Source: Bog-756 sp963839925 (GTDB lineage Bacteria; Actinomycetota; Acidimicrobiia; Acidimicrobiales; RAAP-2). Taken from it: DNA of 64,000 nucleotides. The notes under the pieces are model-generated. The model did not search any database, was not told the origin of the DNA, and saw nothing but the letters and a program-made list of their open reading frames with translations. The translations under genes were made by a program, and so were the position numbers. The stretch spans positions 1,798,001-1,862,000 of the forward strand of contig CAWIWV010000001.1 of the NCBI GenBank assembly GCA_963839925.1, given 5' to 3'. This document shows, in pieces, positions 26,123 through 34,795 of this stretch. The stretch's first letter is position 1, and each line of letters starts with the position of its first letter.

Positions 26123-27807
26123 GCAACCGGCAGTTGGTCGCCGTCGTAACCGGCGGCGGGGGTGGCATCGGAGCTGCGATCGCCGAAGAGCTCGGCCGGA
26201 CCGGCTGGCACGTGGTCACCGTCGACCCCCTGGTCACCCTCGACGGCTCTGCACAGCTCGAGGCGGTCGAGGCGACCACCGCAGATCGCATCGTGGCTGC
26301 GGGAGGGTCTGCTCAGGCTTCGTCGACGTCAGTGACGGACGGCGAAGCAGTCGCTCGTCTCTTCCGTGAGCTGGTCGACCAGCGTGGGGGGCTCGACGCG
26401 GTGGTCAACGTGGCGGGCATCACCCGCCAGACCTACTTCGGGAAAGGCACCGAGGAGGACTGGTTGGCGGTGCTCGATGTCCACCTCAACGGGTACTTCA
26501 ACGTGCTGAATGCTGCGCTGCCGCTGATGGCCGCCGCCGGTTCCGGCCACATCCTCGGGGTCACCTCCGGTTCGGGCTGGCGAGCAGCGGATGCAGGCGC
26601 GTACAGCTGCGCCAAGCGAGCGGTCGCCGCGATGACCTGGCAGCTGGGGGCAAAGACTCCACCGGGGGTCACGGTCAACGCGATGTCGCCGATCGCCGCC
26701 ACCCGGATGATGGCCTCCGCCCTCGAGCGGGCGCGCAAGGCGGGCAGATCGGGCGGTGGTGGAATCTCGTTCCTTTCCGTGCCGGGACCCGAGGCCCTCG
26801 GTCCGTTCGGTGCCTATCTGGCCGGCGAAGAGTTCGGATGGTGCAGCGGTCAGGTGCTCTTTGCCGGTGGCTCGGAGGCGGCAGTCGTCGATCAACCCCG
26901 ACTGATCGAAGCCGTTCGGACCGACCATGTGGACTCCCTGGCCCGGGTGCTCGACGCGGTGGTCCCCGGGGCGCTGGTCAAAGCGGAGGCGAGCCAGAAG
27001 AGCGAAGGCGGAAGCAACGCCCGCTTCGGAGCCATCTTCGAAGCGGCTGCCGAGACAGACGAGTCCGTCGAAGAGACCGATCCGAACGCCCAGCAGGCTC
27101 CGCCTCGGGTGCGATCCTGCGCCGTGGTCAGCGACCGCTCGGGGATCGCCCGCTCGCTGACCACCATGCTGGAGGGGCACTCGATCACTTGTCACCCGGT
27201 GGAGGTGACTCGGGGTTTCGGCGATGTCGCCAAGGCGCTCGCTGCGACCGCTGAGTCTGCCGGGTCGATCGACGCAGTGGTGGTCGCCCTGGCCGGCGTG
27301 CCGGCGGCGAGTTCAGGGGCCGGCACGTGGGAGGCGATGCTCTCCGAACACCGCTCGATCGTCGAGGACCTTCACAACGACGCAAGTTGGGCTCGCGCAG
27401 CTGCCGATTACGCAGCTGCTGCTGATCGCCCGGTCCAACTCGTCACCCTCACCGACGCCACCACCAGCGCGGGCAAGAGCCGTGCCCAGGCGGCAGCCCA
27501 GCATGCCCGGGTGGCGGTGAGCGCGACCGAAGGAAGGGTGACCGCCTTCGCTGTCGGCATCGAAGCGTCCGAGGAGGAGACAGCCGAGCCCGTCTCCGAG
27601 TTGGTCGCACACCTGCTCACCCACCCCGAGGCCGAGACCCTCAACGGTGCCGAGTTGGCCGTCGGAGCCGGCTGGATCGGTCTGCGCAGCCATCCGCGTC
27701 CGACGGGAAGCATCACCTTCGGCGGGCCCGGTGTCCCGGTGTGGCTCGACGGCGTCCTCCGGGAGATGGTCGGCAACTCCGGGCGGCCCTCCGGGCGAAC
27801 AACCTGA
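26119..27807 (+). CDS. Tandem SDR protein with a degenerate second domain
   Basis: A 562-residue protein. Residues about 1-290 form a working SDR: TGGGGGIG, NVAGITRQ, a Ser in VTSGSG, and YSCAKRA with the Tyr-Lys pair. Residues about 335-560 look like a second SDR fold that has lost its glycine motif (VVSDRSGIARSL) and Tyr-Lys pair. It still retains a DAVVVALAG strand and a C-terminal LNGAELAVGAGW. An acidic linker (ETDESVEETDPN) joins them. The GTG start overlaps the BVMO stop, and its stop overlaps the next ATG. It probably makes the ketone that the BVMO oxidises. Confidence 0.82.
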   Translation: MSNRQLVAVVTGGGGGIGAAIAEELGRTGWHVVTVDPLVTLDGSAQLEAVEATTADRIVAAGGSAQASSTSVTDGEAVARLFRELVDQRGGLDAVVNVAGITRQTYFGKGTEEDWLAVLDVHLNGYFNVLNAALPLMAAAGSGHILGVTSGSGWRAADAGAYSCAKRAVAAMTWQLGAKTPPGVTVNAMSPIAATRMMASALERARKAGRSGGGGISFLSVPGPEALGPFGAYLAGEEFGWCSGQVLFAGGSEAAVVDQPRLIEAVRTDHVDSLARVLDAVVPGALVKAEASQKSEGGSNARFGAIFEAAAETDESVEETDPNAQQAPPRVRSCAVVSDRSGIARSLTTMLEGHSITCHPVEVTRGFGDVAKALAATAESAGSIDAVVVALAGVPAASSGAGTWEAMLSEHRSIVEDLHNDASWARAAADYAAAADRPVQLVTLTDATTSAGKSRAQAAAQHARVAVSATEGRVTAFAVGIEASEEETAEPVSELVAHLLTHPEAETLNGAELAVGAGWIGLRSHPRPTGSITFGGPGVPVWLDGVLREMVGNSGRPSGRTT

Positions 27808-28688
27808 TGGCCGGCAGCCCCGATCTCATCCGCCCGACCCGGATCGTGGATGCCCACGTCCACTTGTGGGACCCGGCACGCACCGACTGGTACCCCTATC
27901 TCGCGCACCCGCCGACCGAGGGCCCTGGAGATGCGGCCCAGATGTACCGCCGGTTCGACCTCGAGATCTACCGACGCGAGACCGCCGGGTGGAACGTGGA
28001 CAAGATCGTCAACGTCGCTGCGGCGACTGGGCGACACTCGATCGACGAGACCGTCGAGCTCGATCGCACCGCCGATGCGAACGGCGGACCCGACGCGATC
28101 ATCGGTGGGCTCCCTCCGACCGACTCAGTGAGAGAGGCCATCGAGCTCCTGGACCGGCAGATGACTGCCTCCCGCTTCCGCGGGGTGCGCCCGATGGGCA
28201 TTCACGAAGGACCTGTCCCCCACCCCGAGGTGCTCGACGCCCTAGCCGAACGGAACCTGATCTTCGAGCTGATGGCCCACACCGACCAACTTCGGACGGC
28301 AGCGTCGACGCTCGAGGGATACGACGATCTGGTGGTCGTCGTCGAGCACACCGGATGGCCGAGGTCCGGCTCGGCCGAAGAGCTCCAGCTCTGGAGGGAC
28401 GGGATCGACGCGCTGGCCGCCCTCGGCGAGAACGTCATCTGCAAGCTTTCCGGCCTGGCAATGCCGCTCGGCACGATGGACGCAGACGTCTTCGCCCCGT
28501 GGATCGAACACGCCCTCGAAGTCTTCGGCGTCGACCGATGCCTGTTCGCCAGCAACTTCCCTGTCGACGGTATGCACGGCACCTTCGACGATCTGTACAC
28601 CACCTTCGCCACGTTGGCGGCTGGCTTCGATGACGACGCTCGCGACAAGCTCTTCGCAACCAACACCGAGCGCCTCTATCGCTGTTAG
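27807..28688 (+). CDS. Amidohydrolase family protein (COG3618 lactonase-like)
   Basis: A 293-residue TIM-barrel hydrolase. IVDAHVHLWDP is the N-terminal metal motif, GVRPMGIHEGP and VVVEHTGWP follow, and FASNFPVDGMHGTFDDLY is the C-terminal signature. These fit the group containing L-fuconolactonase, L-rhamnonolactonase and 2-pyrone-4,6-dicarboxylate lactonase. It is coupled to the SDR by a TGATG overlap and is third after a Baeyer-Villiger enzyme. Opening of a lactone product is therefore a reasonable inference. Direct evidence for the substrate is lacking. Confidence 0.85.
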   Translation: MAGSPDLIRPTRIVDAHVHLWDPARTDWYPYLAHPPTEGPGDAAQMYRRFDLEIYRRETAGWNVDKIVNVAAATGRHSIDETVELDRTADANGGPDAIIGGLPPTDSVREAIELLDRQMTASRFRGVRPMGIHEGPVPHPEVLDALAERNLIFELMAHTDQLRTAASTLEGYDDLVVVVEHTGWPRSGSAEELQLWRDGIDALAALGENVICKLSGLAMPLGTMDADVFAPWIEHALEVFGVDRCLFASNFPVDGMHGTFDDLYTTFATLAAGFDDDARDKLFATNTERLYRC

Positions 28689-28698
28689 CTCGGAGCGC

Positions 28699-28738
28699 TT
28701 CTCGGCGAATAGAGCGCCGAAGAATCGGATCTCTTCGG
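28699..28738 (+). terminator. Overlapping hairpins after the monooxygenase operon
   Basis: TTCTCGGCG (28699-28707) pairs with CGCCGAAGAA (28715-28724), leaving one bulged A. CCGAAGA (28717-28723) can instead pair with TCTTCGG (28732-28738). The two structures exclude each other. They begin 11 bp after the stop, so they probably terminate the trio. No long T tract follows. Confidence 0.5.
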
Positions 28739-29174
28739 AAATGGCCGGGGCCTTCCAGCCGACTACCCGGTGCTCGCGGAAGCTCAGTACCCCACAACGA
28801 ATCCTCTTTGCTTGTTGTCGGATTCGGAGCCGCCTGGGTGGGCAGCGTGGCACTGCTGATGCGAGGCCAGGTCAGGCCGCACCGACCTAGCGAATAGCTT
28901 CCGATTCCAGACTGATTTCGTGCCCCAGATCGCCGGCCTGAAGGCGTTACTTCGGCAGCGATGCTTGCTGATCATGAGCTGTCACGCTCCCGCACTTCGT
29001 GGGGATAGCCGTAGGAGCGTTATCTAGGCTCAGACGCTTGCAGTCCAACCAACTGACCTCGACCGGCAGTTCACCCAATCGAAACAGGCGCGTCACCGCC
29101 CGGAGACGCACGGGGCGTAGAACATGAGTAGTAGCCCTAAGTGGTCCCCCCGCTCGATGGGCTAGAGAGGTCGC
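28739..29174. other. Gene-free stretch at the start of the accessory region
   Basis: About 430 bases contain no convincing gene in any frame and no tRNA-like folding sequence. The visible features are one copy of a 31/32-base repeat (28942-28973) and a related fragment nearby (GGAGCGTTATCTAGGCTC around 29017). A 14-bp hairpin follows. It marks the change from dense catabolic genes to the sparser accessory region. Confidence 0.5.
28942..28973. repeat. Dispersed intergenic repeat, copy 1
   Basis: This 32-base block shares AGGCGTTA, GGCAGC and ATGCTTGCTGATC, in the same order and orientation, with a 31-base block at 39655-39685. About 27 positions are identical. Both lie outside genes. A weaker relative starting GAGGCGTTATCAGCTC lies near 36856. 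Confidence 0.55.
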
Positions 29175-29215
29175 AGCACCACCCGTCGGCTCGGCGGATC
29201 GCGACGGGTGGTGCT
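29175..29215. terminator. Strong 14-bp hairpin, probable terminator
   Basis: AGCACCACCCGTCG and CGACGGGTGGTGCT are perfectly complementary 14-base arms with a 13-base loop. It lies 48 bp past the stop of the minus-strand DUF1254 gene, and no gene lies within 400 bp on its other side. A U-less intrinsic terminator is the simplest reading; a site for a DNA-binding protein is the alternative. Confidence 0.55.
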
Positions 29216-29263
29216 CCCTCCGATGGTTCATCGGTGTGCCCATGAACGGCACATTGGTGATGG

Positions 29264-30601
29264 TCAGGCAGTGCGCTTCACCTTGGGAAACCTGTAGGTG
29301 CCGTCCAGAATCGCCGGTCCTGGCTGGTAGGCGCGCAATACAGGCCGGAAGTTGCCCTCCGGCGCTGGCAGCCAGTTCGACTCCTTGTCCGCTCCGGGTG
29401 AATCATGCTGCATGTAGATGGTGACGGAGCCGTCTTCTCCGTAGACGAGTCCCGGAGTCCGGTCACCGATGGAGTAGCGGTCGATTGGATTGTCCACCAG
29501 GTAGTAGTTCGGCTCGTCGTACATGGAGATAGACCAGAAGGCCCCGACGGGCGGCGGCGGTGAGAGGGTCAGCTCATAGATGTGCGAACCATCGAGGAAC
29601 TTCCCGTCGCCGTCCTGCCAGAGAATCACGTAATCGGCCTCGTAGCCGTGGTTGCCCCACAGGCCCATGCGAGCGGCCACAGCTCTCAGTACGTAGGCGT
29701 TCTTGCGGTCAGGAACCTTCCACTCGGGCGAGTCGATGGTGCCGGGGCCACAGCGATCGAGGTTGTAATCGAAGCCGTGCAGTCCAGATGCCCAACCGTC
29801 GACCATCGTGATAAGAGTCCTGCTCAGCTCCTCCAAGAGGGCCTTCGCCTGCTTCTCGCCCTCGACCAATAGCTCACGGAGGTCGGCGTCCGGATTCACG
29901 TACGGCGACTCGGTGGCGGTCAGACCGAACTCGGCGGCTGCCTCCACGAAGGCTGCATCGCCCGCTGGAGGAGGAAAGGCGGCCAGCTCAAGTCGAAGCT
30001 TCTCCCAGAACAGAAGGTCGTCGGGTACTCCATCCACAGGGGTCGGGACGCCTGCGACCGGGGAGCCGGATGCATGAAGCGGCGTCAGACTGAACTGGTC
30101 TTGGAGTTCGTGGACAGCTGGCAGGTCGGAATCACCATCCACCTGAATACGACCAACAATGGCGAACACCCTCGATGGAGCCTCGATCACTGTCCCCCCA
30201 TCGGGCACGGGTCCGGCGTAATCAGGGAGAGTCAGCAGGAACGTGCCTGCCTCTGTACCCGTTGCCCGACGCCCGACGTAGGCAAAGTTGTTGGTCCACG
30301 CATCGACGAACTGAAGGACGTAGTAGCGACCGCTCGTGTCGGGGACCCTGAGAACCACGGGACCGTCGACTAGGTCGACAGCCGCACTCAGGTAGAGGGT
30401 GTCGTTGTTGGGAGTCACGAAGTCGGTGTCCGGTGTCGCCAGCTCACGGACGCGACCGAAGCTGTTGTAGGGAGCGGCTTGTCGGACGAGTAGGCCAGAC
30501 GTGCCCGAGGGGAACTTGGCGATCTCGTCAAGGTTGTAGACGAGCGGGTAGCCGTAGACGTAGGTCTCGGCGGCGAGTTTGGCCTTGTCGGCATCCACCA
30601 T
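29264..30601 (-). CDS. DUF1254/DUF1214 domain-containing protein
   Basis: A 445-residue protein with an N-terminal DUF1254-like region (ETYVYGYPLVYNLDEI, then ATPDTDFVTPNNDTLYLSAAVDL). The C-terminal DUF1214-like region includes FWSISMYDEPNYYLVDNPIDRYSIGDRTPG and YMQHDSPGADKESNWLPAP. No signal peptide is apparent, unlike many family members. The family is widespread but its biochemistry is unknown. CGGAGG upstream of the ATG is a good ribosome-binding site. A second, divergent member lies at 35377-36768. Confidence 0.85.
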   Translation of the reverse strand: MVDADKAKLAAETYVYGYPLVYNLDEIAKFPSGTSGLLVRQAAPYNSFGRVRELATPDTDFVTPNNDTLYLSAAVDLVDGPVVLRVPDTSGRYYVLQFVDAWTNNFAYVGRRATGTEAGTFLLTLPDYAGPVPDGGTVIEAPSRVFAIVGRIQVDGDSDLPAVHELQDQFSLTPLHASGSPVAGVPTPVDGVPDDLLFWEKLRLELAAFPPPAGDAAFVEAAAEFGLTATESPYVNPDADLRELLVEGEKQAKALLEELSRTLITMVDGWASGLHGFDYNLDRCGPGTIDSPEWKVPDRKNAYVLRAVAARMGLWGNHGYEADYVILWQDGDGKFLDGSHIYELTLSPPPPVGAFWSISMYDEPNYYLVDNPIDRYSIGDRTPGLVYGEDGSVTIYMQHDSPGADKESNWLPAPEGNFRPVLRAYQPGPAILDGTYRFPKVKRTA

Positions 30602-30706
30602 GGAACGACCTCCGAGTAAAACGGGAGCCGATTTGGCTCTCCTCTGACCATACGTGAGGCCGCTCCTGAACGTTCCAGCGGGTGCCCCCGACCACCGGTT
30701 AGAAGG

Positions 30707-30919
30707 TCAACGCCTGCCGTTCCAACGGAACACCAGCGCCAGATTGCCGTCCTCCGTTGCCTGGAACTCGTCCGTGCGAACGTAGACATGCCGCTGGCCG
30801 TCGGTCATCTCGACGTAAAGCTCGATGGCTTCGACATCGACGCCTCTTCGGCTGCCATCCATCGGTCCTCCGTCGAGGACGGCCTCCTCCAACAGATCGT
30901 TGATCGGTCCGGCTGGCAT
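30707..30919 (-). CDS. Small hypothetical protein
   Basis: I do not recognise the function of this 70-residue acidic protein. It has an N-terminal PAGPINDLLEEAVLDGG stretch and a central pair of predicted strands, EAIELYVEMTDGQRHVYVR, followed by NLALVFRWNG. It looks like a compact beta-rich domain. Codon use is protein-like and the frame is clean. The ATG at 30919 is preferred over an upstream TTG. It lies about 105 bp upstream of the DUF1254 gene on the same strand. Confidence 0.5.
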   Translation of the reverse strand: MPAGPINDLLEEAVLDGGPMDGSRRGVDVEAIELYVEMTDGQRHVYVRTDEFQATEDGNLALVFRWNGRR

Positions 30920-31092
30920 CCACAAACAGCTTCACAGCTCGGACTGTGATCGGCAATGGACCTGCCCCTGATCGCCGGATCAGCCGGGCATTATCCACCA
31001 ACAGAATGGTCCGACGCTCGGGAAAGTTGCCCTACTCGGCGGTGGCAAGGCAGGGGGTGTCGTAGCCGGCGGCGGTCTTCTGAACAGATATT

Positions 31093-32193
31093 TTAGAGCC
31101 GAATGGCGACCGCATTTCGCCCCGTTCGTTTTACCTCGTAGAGGGCGAAATCGGCGTCGTCCAACATTTGCTCGGATGTCAAAGCTGACTCGTGGAGGTG
31201 GCTCACCCCGAAACTGAGTGTCACGGGAACATCAACAACTGCAGGGAGGTCTTGGCGGATTCGTTCGGCCAATGTGGCAGCGAGCTCTGGCTCGGTGTTT
31301 GGCAAGAGCACGACAAACTCGTCTCCTCCCAGCCGGCCGACCACATCGACGCTCCGCACGTGGGCATGCAATGCATTGCCCACCGCCGCCAGCGTGTTGT
31401 CCCCCACGAGGTGACCGTAGGTGTCATTGATGCTCTTGAAATTGTCCACGTCGATGAGAATCAGGCTAAGCGGCTGCCCGTAACGGTGCGATCGGTCGAT
31501 CTCTTCGGCGAGCCGTTCGTGAAACACCCGGTGGACCACACAGCCGGTGAGGCCATCGATCGACCCCAAGGCGACGATCTCCTCCATCAGCAGATGTTCG
31601 TGATCATCTCGAAGCGTCCGATTCTTCGCTGCGGCCACGGAGAGCACGGAGGCTCCAGCCAGGCCGGCAAGCAGCATGATGACGGTCCCTTCAGACACCC
31701 GTGCACCATGGCTGGTGACTGTGACAATGACAGCAGAGACCAGGGTCGCAACTCCACAGATCAGTGCCTCTGTCGGACTAAAGGAAAGCATGGCGTAGCA
31801 AATGGGGATGAACAACAGGAGAGCGACCGGGCTGGCCATGCCGTAATCGAGTACGGCGAACCAACCAAGAGCGAATGCAGCCAGCACGGTCCAGGTCACC
31901 GAGAATCGGCTCCTCCAGGGTTTGGTCGCGACAGTGGATGCGAAGAGCAGGTTCGCAACAGCGAGTAGGAACCAGGCGATGGCCAGGCCGAACAGGAATG
32001 CTCGGTGGGGACCGCGGGGCGTGAAGCCCAAATACACGAGGATGGCGAGATCCTCACCAAGGAAGACGGAAAAACCGATAAGGATATGCGTGCGCCAATA
32101 GCGCTGCGTGAGATTCACTTCGACGGCCTGTAGTGGTTTGATGCCGCCGGCGGCGACTAGAGGTGTCTGGCTGAGAGCTCGTGGCACGCTCAT
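31093..32193 (-). CDS. Membrane diguanylate cyclase (GGDEF)
   Basis: A 366-residue protein. About six hydrophobic segments fill residues 37-190, then a C-terminal GGDEF domain (about 205-366) should convert two GTP to cyclic di-GMP. The active-site GGDEF is intact at 289-293. An RSVD at 280-283 lies five residues earlier, which is the product-inhibition I-site. DVDNFKSINDTYGHLVGD is the canonical metal and GTP segment. The start has GGAGG upstream. No partner EAL domain, PilZ protein or exopolysaccharide genes lie nearby. Confidence 0.93.
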   Translation of the reverse strand: MSVPRALSQTPLVAAGGIKPLQAVEVNLTQRYWRTHILIGFSVFLGEDLAILVYLGFTPRGPHRAFLFGLAIAWFLLAVANLLFASTVATKPWRSRFSVTWTVLAAFALGWFAVLDYGMASPVALLLFIPICYAMLSFSPTEALICGVATLVSAVIVTVTSHGARVSEGTVIMLLAGLAGASVLSVAAAKNRTLRDDHEHLLMEEIVALGSIDGLTGCVVHRVFHERLAEEIDRSHRYGQPLSLILIDVDNFKSINDTYGHLVGDNTLAAVGNALHAHVRSVDVVGRLGGDEFVVLLPNTEPELAATLAERIRQDLPAVVDVPVTLSFGVSHLHESALTSEQMLDDADFALYEVKRTGRNAVAIRL

Positions 32194-32654
32194 TTCAGTT
32201 CGCCTCCAGAGGTGGCCGTGCCCACGAACGGTGAGGCGCTCAAATCCAAGGCCTGTTCGATCTGCTTCGTGATGCGAAGCGATTTCATATCTTCAGATCA
32301 TCGGCACCCGTTACCGAGAACCTGAGGTGGTCACAGCCGAGTACATATCCCGTCTTTCACCAGGGGTTACCCGGCCAGTTGTCTGCTTGCGACTCCACCA
32401 GAGGTTCGAGGGAAGAACACTCTCCTGGACATCGGCGAGGAGTCGGGCACTGCGGCGCGATTCGGACGACAACGCTGGTCGGCCCCCACAAGCCGGACAC
32501 CGGTGGTGTGGCAGTTCGGCACGTGTCGGGCGGAGACCGAAGGTACTGCCACCAAGCCTGGATGGCGAAACTGGCACCCGAAAGCCATGCGATGGGACTT
32601 GGGCGGTTGACGAGGTTGGGACCTTCGACCCTCGACGCGAGCACTCCAACTCGG
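32194..32654. other. Long divergent intergenic region
   Basis: About 460 bases separate the diguanylate cyclase and hydrolase genes. No frame has convincing protein character. It contains a 36-base repeat at 32497-32532 that recurs downstream of the lipoprotein gene. The only promoter I can point to is the -10 box next to the hydrolase start. Confidence 0.5.
32497..32532. repeat. Dispersed intergenic repeat B, copy 1
   Basis: ACACCGG, GGTGTGGCAGT, CGGCAC and GGGCG occur here in the same order and near-identical spacing as at 35322-35358. ACACC and GGTGT can pair as a small hairpin. Both copies are intergenic. Confidence 0.5.
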
Positions 32655-32660
32655 GATGAT
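32655..32660 (+). promoter_or_regulatory. Candidate -10 box of the hydrolase gene
   Basis: GATGAT ends six bases before the ATG at 32667, the same spacing as at several other genes in the window. No Shine-Dalgarno sequence is present, so a leaderless transcript is likely. Confidence 0.4.
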
Positions 32661-32666
32661 GGAACT

Positions 32667-33662
32667 ATGGCAAATGTGCGACCGTCGGGCGAGCATGTCA
32701 CGGACGACGGACCGCTCGAGGCCACGGAGGAGACCGCCCCCACAGAAGAGTTCCCGGTAGAGCACATCTCCATCCACGGCCACCAGATCGGTTACCGCCG
32801 TGGTGGTGATGGACCGGTCCTGCTGCTGCTGCACGGCATCGCCGGCAGCTCCCTGACGTGGGTCCCCGCGATGAAGCTGTTAGTGAGCGACTACACGGTG
32901 CTGGCCCCGGACTTCCTCGGGCACGGGGCGTCAGAAAAACCTCCCGGCGACTACTCGCTCGGCAACCTCGCCACCATTATGCGGGACTTCCTCAACCTCC
33001 TCGGCATCGACCGGGTCACCGCGGTCGGTCAATCCTTCGGTGGTGGAGTGGCCATGCAATTCTCTTATCAGTTCCCCGAGCGTTGCGAGCGCCTGGTCCT
33101 TGTCGACGCCGGGGGCTTGGGCCGCGAGGTGAACTGGGTCCTCCGTCTCGCAACCCTGCCAGGGGCCGAGTACGTCATGCCGGTACTGTTCCCGGCATTC
33201 GTGGGGAACTGGGGGGACGCGGTCGTCAAGTTCTTCGGCGGGCGAAGATTCCCGAACGCCCAGGCGGTGGAGATGTGGCGCTCCTACCAGTCATTGACAG
33301 AAGGCGAGAGCCGCCGTGCCTTCGTCCGTACCGTGCGGTCCGTGATCGACCCGGGCGGGCAGTCGGTGAGCGCCGCAGACCGCCTCTACCTGGCCGCACG
33401 CATGCCGACACTCATCGTTTGGGGCGACCATGACAAGATCATTCCGCTCCACCACGCCTACTTAGCACACGAGGCCATCCCTAACAGCAGGTTGGAGGTG
33501 ATGGAGGGTGTGGGTCATTACCCCCACGTGGAGGAGCCCGTCCGTTTCGTCAAGGTCCTGAGGGATTTCCTCAGTACTACGGAGCCCAGCAAATTCGACC
33601 CCAAGGAGCTGCTCGACTTGCTCCGACAGGGCCCGCAGGACGAGGCTGACGCCCAGTTGTGA
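32667..33662 (+). CDS. Alpha/beta fold hydrolase
   Basis: A 331-residue serine hydrolase with a 30-residue acidic N-terminal extension. The oxyanion strand LLLLHGIAGSS is followed by nucleophile S123 in GQSFGGG, D256 in VWGDHDKIIP and H284 in GHYPHVEEP. The cap region (about 155-240) is average length. C-C bond hydrolases, epoxide hydrolase-like enzymes and esterases share this layout, so the substrate is open. It has no signal peptide. The ATG at 32667 is supported by the -10 spacing; upstream in-frame sequence is not protein-like. Confidence 0.88.
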   Translation: MANVRPSGEHVTDDGPLEATEETAPTEEFPVEHISIHGHQIGYRRGGDGPVLLLLHGIAGSSLTWVPAMKLLVSDYTVLAPDFLGHGASEKPPGDYSLGNLATIMRDFLNLLGIDRVTAVGQSFGGGVAMQFSYQFPERCERLVLVDAGGLGREVNWVLRLATLPGAEYVMPVLFPAFVGNWGDAVVKFFGGRRFPNAQAVEMWRSYQSLTEGESRRAFVRTVRSVIDPGGQSVSAADRLYLAARMPTLIVWGDHDKIIPLHHAYLAHEAIPNSRLEVMEGVGHYPHVEEPVRFVKVLRDFLSTTEPSKFDPKELLDLLRQGPQDEADAQL

Positions 33663-33876
33663 CGTCGCAAAGCATCCTCAACTGGGTACCCCCTTCCACC
33701 GGGAGAGTGAGCGCTCATCGACGTTCCTGAGCAGGGCTTCCGGAGCAGGAGGCGACTTCTTCAAGGACTCCAGCGAGCGAGCGGGGGAGTTCGTACACCG
33801 ACGAGAAGAGTAAGCAGGATTAGGGTTGCCTCGTTGGCGCGCCACGTCTCTCGTGCCTGAAATGGCCGAGGAAGGC

Positions 33877-33882
33877 GATACT
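33877..33882 (+). promoter_or_regulatory. Candidate -10 box of the hemolysin III gene
   Basis: GATACT ends six bases before the ATG at 33889. This fits the recurring leaderless pattern and decides between that start and the ATG at 33862. Confidence 0.4.
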
Positions 33883-33888
33883 GGTCCT

Positions 33889-34587
33889 ATGGCCGGCCAA
33901 CCCCCACTGGTCGCGCTCGATGCCCACCGGCAAGGAGCCGAAGGACCCGAAGCGGGCAAGCCGGTGCTCCGTGGGGTCATTCATCAGGTTGCTTTCTTTG
34001 TGTCGCTCGCGACCGGGCTCGCGTTGGTTGTCGTCGCGCCGACCGCTGGTTCGAAGGCCGTCGTGGCGCTGTACGCGGTGTCGATTTCCTGCCTCTTTGG
34101 GACCAGTACCCTATTTCACCGCCGCAATTGGAATCCGGTGGGTCGGCGACGAATGCGCCGGGCAGACCATTCAACGATCTTCTTTGCGATCGCTGGAACG
34201 TACACCGCGGTCGCGGGCATCGCGCTCGGGGGCTGGGCCCGGACCGCCCTGCTGTGCATCGTTTGGATTGGGGCGCTCGTCGGGATCGCCATACGGCAGC
34301 TCTGGCTCGATGCCCCGAAATGGGCAGTCGCGATTCCCTACATGACCGTTGGGTGGGCCGCGCTTGTCGTACTACCGCAACTCGAGCGGGCGCTCGACCC
34401 GACCGGTTTTGCCCTCCTGCTCCTCGGAGGCCTCGCGTACAGCGCAGGAGCGGTCGTCTACGCGGTGAAGAGACCAAACCCCGTGCCAGGTGTGTTCGGG
34501 TATCACGAGGTCTTCCATGCCTGTACGGTCGTCGGCGCAGTCCTCCACTACGTGACGATCGCTGGGTTTGTGCTCCCACTCGCCTGA
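33889..34587 (+). CDS. Hemolysin III/PAQR family membrane protein
   Basis: A 232-residue integral membrane protein with about seven hydrophobic segments from residue 30 onward. KPVLRGVIHQVAFFVSLATG opens the core. RRADHSTIFFAIAGTYT and GYHEVFHACTVVGAVLHY supply the conserved histidines that bind zinc in the PAQR family. Length is normal for the group. The name is historical, and a lipid or ceramide hydrolase-like role is more likely than haemolysis. It stands alone, with a 226-bp gap upstream. Confidence 0.9.
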   Translation: MAGQPPLVALDAHRQGAEGPEAGKPVLRGVIHQVAFFVSLATGLALVVVAPTAGSKAVVALYAVSISCLFGTSTLFHRRNWNPVGRRRMRRADHSTIFFAIAGTYTAVAGIALGGWARTALLCIVWIGALVGIAIRQLWLDAPKWAVAIPYMTVGWAALVVLPQLERALDPTGFALLLLGGLAYSAGAVVYAVKRPNPVPGVFGYHEVFHACTVVGAVLHYVTIAGFVLPLA

Positions 34588-34783
34588 GTCTTCGCTTGGC
34601 GGCTGGCCCTCTGGCCACGAAAGTCTTCACCGGGCACGTTGCGAGGAGTACGTGAGAGAAGCTGGACGCGGAGCTGCTGGGGAGCGTTCCCACCCGAGTG
34701 TGGGGTGTCACCTATCACCGGGAGGGTGTCATCCTCCAGTACTGCGACAAAACGTCCGACCGAACACGGTCGCCCATCGGGCT

Positions 34784-34789
34784 TATCGT
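34784..34789 (+). promoter_or_regulatory. Candidate -10 box of the lipoprotein gene
   Basis: TATCGT ends six bases before a GTG at 34796. This supports the GTG over the nearby ATG at 34805 as the start. Confidence 0.4.
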
Positions 34790-34795
34790 GAGCAC

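Noticed and set aside
32311..32649. Minus-strand open frame in the gap between cyclase and hydrolase
   Set aside because: Ser/Arg/Pro-rich composition, no motif, and overlaps the hydrolase promoter.
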